Of a stretch of DNA of 64,000 bases, positions 60,020-64,000 are shown piece by piece. The stretch covers positions 1-64,000 of the forward strand of contig CACFJT010000002.1 in assembly GCA_902566705.1 (NCBI GenBank). Direction: 5' to 3'. The notes under the pieces are model-generated. The model worked only from the letters and a program-made list of their open reading frames with translations. It ran no database searches and was not told where the DNA came from. The position numbers were made by a program, and so were the translations under genes. Within the stretch, counting starts at the first letter, position 1; every line of letters starts with the position of its first letter. This DNA is from an uncultured Pelagibacteraceae bacterium. GTDB taxonomy: Bacteria > Pseudomonadota > Alphaproteobacteria > Pelagibacterales > Pelagibacteraceae.

Positions 60020-61112
60020 ATTAAATATAGTAACTAAAACTGAAAAATATCCAATAATTATTGGATCAAATTTGACCTCAAGTGTATCAAGAATTTTTAA
60101 ATCTAATTCAATTAATTTTGATAAATGTTTAATTGTTGTTGATAAAAATGTTCCAAAAAAATTTGTCTCAAATATTAAAAAGTCTTTAAAAAATAAAAGT
60201 ATTTTTTTGTTATTTTTTAATGCTAGTGAAAAAAATAAAAATATTAATAGCGTTAATAAAATTCTAGAAGTTTTATTAAATAAAAACTTTTCAAGAAATG
60301 ATATTTTAATTTCTTTAGGAGGAGGAATTACAGGCGATGTAAGTGGTTTTGCGGCTAGTCTTTTTAAAAGGGGCCTAAAGTTTGCAAATATTCCAACAAC
60401 TCTTTTAGCTCAAGTTGATTCATCAATAGGTGGAAAAACTGGAGTTAATTCTAAGTATGGTAAAAACCTTGTAGGAAGTTTTTATCAACCATCATTGGTT
60501 CTCTCAGATATTCAATTTCTTAAATCTTTATCAAAAAGAGAGTTAATTTGTGGATATGGAGAAATATTGAAGCATTCATTAATTGAAAATAAAAAATTTT
60601 TTATTTTCTTAAATAAAAATCTTCAAAAGATTTTAAGTCTTTCATCTCCATTTATTGAAAAAGCTATCTATGAAAGTTGTAAAATTAAAAAAAAGATAGT
60701 CGAAAAAGATGAAAAAGAAACAGCATTAAGAAAAGTATTAAATTTTGGCCATACATTTGCCCATGCTTATGAGGCAGGCTCAGGGTACAGCCATAAACTA
60801 AATCATGGTGAAGCTGTGATACTTGGAATGAAAACTGCGCTGAGTTTTAGTTTTAAGGAAAAAATGCTAAATAAAAGTGAATATAATTTAATTGTAAATC
60901 ATATTGATAATTCTGGTCTACCTTCTTCTATAAAAAAATATTTTTCTATAAAAGATTTAAATAAGATTTTATCCTTTATGATCAAAGATAAAAAAAATAA
61001 TTCTAAAAAAATTAACTTAGTTTTGTTAAAAAAAATTGGTAAGCCAATTTTCAACAAACAATACACCAAAAAAAAGTTAAATTTATTTCTAAAAAATTTT
61101 TTAACTAATTAA
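60006..61112 (+). CDS. aroB: 3-dehydroquinate synthase
   Basis: ISLGGGITGDVSGFAASLFKRGLKFANIPTTLLAQVDSSIGGKTGVN; LNFGHTFAHAYE. Confidence 0.97.
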   Translation: MKQTRLNIVTKTEKYPIIIGSNLTSSVSRIFKSNSINFDKCLIVVDKNVPKKFVSNIKKSLKNKSIFLLFFNASEKNKNINSVNKILEVLLNKNFSRNDILISLGGGITGDVSGFAASLFKRGLKFANIPTTLLAQVDSSIGGKTGVNSKYGKNLVGSFYQPSLVLSDIQFLKSLSKRELICGYGEILKHSLIENKKFFIFLNKNLQKILSLSSPFIEKAIYESCKIKKKIVEKDEKETALRKVLNFGHTFAHAYEAGSGYSHKLNHGEAVILGMKTALSFSFKEKMLNKSEYNLIVNHIDNSGLPSSIKKYFSIKDLNKILSFMIKDKKNNSKKINLVLLKKIGKPIFNKQYTKKKLNLFLKNFLTN

Positions 61113-61361
61113 AATTTGGATTGAGTGAATAAATTCTTTTAATTCTTGATCCAAAATCTTGTAAATTTTTTTATTACTTTCAATTTTATTCATTTTTTTT
61201 AGCTCTTCTGAAACAATAATTAATTTTAAATGATATTTTCCCTCTTGATTTCCTTTGTGATTTTTATGAAGAAAAGATTTATCTTCAATATTTATACTTT
61301 CAATATTAATTTGATTTAATAATTTATTTTTTACAATTGTAATTAACTCATTTATATCCAT
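61101..61361 (-). CDS. BolA family protein
   Basis: 86 aa; HKNHKGNQEGKYHLKLIIVSEELKKMNKIESNKKIYKIL. Confidence 0.8.
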   Translation of the reverse strand: MDINELITIVKNKLLNQINIESINIEDKSFLHKNHKGNQEGKYHLKLIIVSEELKKMNKIESNKKIYKILDQELKEFIHSIQILIS

Positions 61362-61378
61362 ATATGTTATTATATATC

Positions 61379-61912
61379 ATGAAAAATATTTGTGACTGGA
61401 ATAATTGTAATGAAATAGGTGAATATAAGGCGCCAGTTGAAAAAGATAATAGCAGAAAATTTAGAATGCTTTGCCTTGAGCATGTAAAAGAATTTAATAA
61501 AAATTGGAACTATTTTTCAGGAATGAATGATGACCAAGTAATGGATTTTTTAAAATCTGATATGACTTGGCACAAACCTACACAAAGCTTTAGCTCTTCA
61601 GATAATTTTTTCAAAGTGTTATGGAATACAACTTTGAGAGATGAGTTAGATAAAGAAAAAATAAATGGAGAATATAATCATATGCGTCAATTTAAATTTG
61701 ATCATAAAGATATAAAAGCTTTTGGAATATTAGGGGTTTCTGTGGGTTTAAATTGGAAGAAAATACAAGATAAATTCAAATTACTTGTGAAAAAATTTCA
61801 CCCTGATATGAATTCCGGAAATAAAAAATACGAGGAAAAACTTAAACTTATAACACTGGCTTACACCCAATTAAAAAATACCTATAGAGAAAAAATTGAC
61901 ACCAAATCTTAA
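61379..61912 (+). CDS. J-domain (DnaJ-like) protein
   Basis: C-terminal J-domain with [34 protein letters not shown]-terminal [15 protein letters not shown]; start refined. Confidence 0.88.
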   Translation: MKNICDWNNCNEIGEYKAPVEKDNSRKFRMLCLEHVKEFNKNWNYFSGMNDDQVMDFLKSDMTWHKPTQSFSSSDNFFKVLWNTTLRDELDKEKINGEYNHMRQFKFDHKDIKAFGILGVSVGLNWKKIQDKFKLLVKKFHPDMNSGNKKYEEKLKLITLAYTQLKNTYREKIDTKS

Positions 61913-62870
61913 TACAGAACCAGATATTAAAGTTTCATTAAAACAAACTTTTGGAATTGACTCAGAAATGGAAGTTGACGCATTTTCAAAAAAAAGTGAA
62001 TACGTTCCTGAAATTGATAAAAACTACAAGTTCGATAGAGATACTACTTTAGCCATTATTTCAGGATTTGCGTTTAATAAGAGAGTTTTAGTTCAAGGAT
62101 ATCATGGTACTGGAAAATCTACTCACATTGAGCAAATAGCTGCAAGATTAAATTGGCCTTGTATCCGTGTAAATTTAGATAGTCATGTAAGTAGAATTGA
62201 TTTGATTGGAAAAGATGCGATCGTTCTTAAAGATGGCAAACAAGTAACTCAATTTAACGAGGGTATTTTACCATGGTCAATTCAAAATCCAGTTGCACTT
62301 GTTTTTGATGAATATGATGCAGGTAGACCTGATGTAATGTTTGTAATTCAAAGAGTTTTAGAGGCTGAGGGTAATTTTACATTACTAGATAAAAACAAAG
62401 TAATTAAACAAAATAAATTTTTTAGATTATTTGCTACTTCAAATACTGTAGGACTGGGTGATACGACAGGTCTTTATCATGGAACGCAGCAAATTAATCA
62501 AGGTCAGATGGACAGATGGAATATCGTTACAACATTAAACTATCTTAGCCTAGATAGAGAAATGGATATTGTATTGTCTAAAAATAAAAATTTAAATAAT
62601 GCAAAAGGGAAAGAAAAAGTTGCTAATATGATAAAAGTAGCATCTCTTACACGAAAAGGATTTATTGCAGGAGATATCTCAACAGTAATGAGCCCAAGAA
62701 CAGTATTACATTGGGCAGAAAATACAGAGATATTTAAAGACACAGGTTACGCTTTCAGAGTTACTTTTCTAAATAAATGTGACGACATTGAGAAAAATAC
62801 TATCGCAGAATATTATCAGAGATGTTTTGGAGAAGAATTGCCAGAGTCTTTAGTTAATATTCAAATTTAA
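61896..62870 (+). CDS. cobS: CobS-like AAA+ ATPase (cobaltochelatase subunit family)
   Basis: [68 protein letters not shown]. Confidence 0.93.
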   Translation: MTPNLNTEPDIKVSLKQTFGIDSEMEVDAFSKKSEYVPEIDKNYKFDRDTTLAIISGFAFNKRVLVQGYHGTGKSTHIEQIAARLNWPCIRVNLDSHVSRIDLIGKDAIVLKDGKQVTQFNEGILPWSIQNPVALVFDEYDAGRPDVMFVIQRVLEAEGNFTLLDKNKVIKQNKFFRLFATSNTVGLGDTTGLYHGTQQINQGQMDRWNIVTTLNYLSLDREMDIVLSKNKNLNNAKGKEKVANMIKVASLTRKGFIAGDISTVMSPRTVLHWAENTEIFKDTGYAFRVTFLNKCDDIEKNTIAEYYQRCFGEELPESLVNIQI

Positions 62871-64000
62871 ATGAGCTCTAGAGAAACCAACTTAAAAGAA
62901 AAATTTAGAATTGCTTTAAACTCGACTGCAAAAGTAATTTCAGATGATTTTGATTTAAATAAAGCAAAATTAGACGACAAAAAAAATAAAGATATTATTT
63001 CATTAGAAATTGATAATCTTACTAATCCAAGTGACTTTATAAGACTACGTGCTGAAACTGACTCCAGTGCCCTTAAAAAAAAATTTTCTGATGATCTAAT
63101 TTATAAAAAAAACTTACCTAGCAACTCTTCTTCTAGATCACTTTATAATATTGCTGAAAAAATTAGATACGAGGTCTTAGGGGGTCAAATGCTCAAAGGA
63201 ATAGAAAAAAACTTTCATGAAAATTATTCTGAAATAATTAACCGTAAAAGGAAAGATCAATTAAAGACAAAAGAGGATGTTCCAGTGGCAGAGGCTTTTG
63301 AATTATATATGCTTAAAAAATTTCATAAAATAAAGTTAAATCCTCTAACTTCTAGAATGTTGAATTTTTGGGAAAAAGATTTTGAAAATTCTATTGAAAA
63401 ACACAGGGAATTTCTGATGAATAATATTGAAGATCAAAACACCTATTCCTCAAAGTTTTCTCAAATATTAGAAGAAATGGATATTTTTCAAAGTGATGAA
63501 GATAACGAAAAAGAAGAGGAAAATCAGGATCAAGGCCAAGACAACCCTTCAAATGATGATCAAAGCAGTGATAATGAAGATAATAAAGATGAAAACAACG
63601 AACAGGAAACCCAAGCTTCTCTGGATGCGGATTATAGCATTGATGAATTTAACTTAGATGAACAACTTAATGAAGTTGAGTCAGACGAGCAAAGTTCAGA
63701 ACAAATAGTAAAAAAAAATATAGATAATATTAATCTTGATTACAAAATATTTACAACAAAGTATGATGAGATTGTAAAAGCAGAAAATTTAGAAAATGCT
63801 GATGAAGCAAATAAACTTAGAAAAAGTTTAGATCAGCAGCTAATTGGTTTTCAAGACGTTATAACAAAATTAGCAAATAAACTTCAAAGACAATTACTTG
63901 CTAAACAAAATAGGGCTTGGGAATTTGATTTAGAAGAAGGACTATTAGATAGCTCTAAACTTCCAAGAATTATAATGGACCCTTACAATTCTTTATCTTT
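62871..64000 (+). CDS. cobT: CobT-like protein, 3'-truncated by window edge (not in ORF track)
   Basis: MSSRETNLKEKFRIALNSTAKVISDDFDL..., acidic low-complexity middle (EENQDQGQDNPSNDDQSSDNEDNKDENNE), DYKIFTTKYDEIVKAENL; ATG directly after cobS TAA. Confidence 0.9.
   Translation, partial: MSSRETNLKEKFRIALNSTAKVISDDFDLNKAKLDDKKNKDIISLEIDNLTNPSDFIRLRAETDSSALKKKFSDDLIYKKNLPSNSSSRSLYNIAEKIRYEVLGGQMLKGIEKNFHENYSEIINRKRKDQLKTKEDVPVAEAFELYMLKKFHKIKLNPLTSRMLNFWEKDFENSIEKHREFLMNNIEDQNTYSSKFSQILEEMDIFQSDEDNEKEEENQDQGQDNPSNDDQSSDNEDNKDENNEQETQASLDADYSIDEFNLDEQLNEVESDEQSSEQIVKKNIDNINLDYKIFTTKYDEIVKAENLENADEANKLRKSLDQQLIGFQDVITKLANKLQRQLLAKQNRAWEFDLEEGLLDSSKLPRIIMDPYNSLS

Noticed and set aside
1-64000. 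CRISPR arrays, transposases, integrases, prophage or toxin-antitoxin modules
   Set aside because: Searched by eye on both strands; no direct-repeat array and no mobile-element gene product was recognised.

Overview
AT-rich, tightly packed chromosomal window. Gene content, gene order and the glycine riboswitch upstream of malate synthase point to a SAR11 / Pelagibacterales alphaproteobacterium. About 60 protein genes are supported, nearly all housekeeping: arginine, histidine, tryptophan, lysine and aromatic amino-acid synthesis, Kdo/LPS, translation, secretion, fatty-acid synthesis and repair. RNA features are a tandem glycine riboswitch, a 4.5S-type SRP RNA beside dnaX-ybaB-recR, and three tRNA genes (His-GTG, Phe-GAA, Thr-GGT). 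I found no CRISPR array, transposon, prophage or rRNA operon. The window cuts an M23 peptidase gene at the left edge and cobT at the right edge. No clearly new multi-gene system is evident. The observations most worth a second look are: (1) tRNA-Phe with an apparent paired A18/G55 change at the D-loop/T-loop contact; (2) tRNA-His lacking G-1:C73, placed 4 nt before hisS; (3) an MGME1-like (mitochondrial-type) PD-(D/E)XK exonuclease beside exonuclease I and rmuC; (4) an adjacent HDAC-family and SET-domain pair; (5) AccA with a C-terminal transmembrane tail; (6) unannotated small ORFs with stop/start overlaps; (7) cobS/cobT next to a J-domain protein; (8) an SRP RNA with a UAAC tetraloop. All calls come from reading the sequence; no database search was run.
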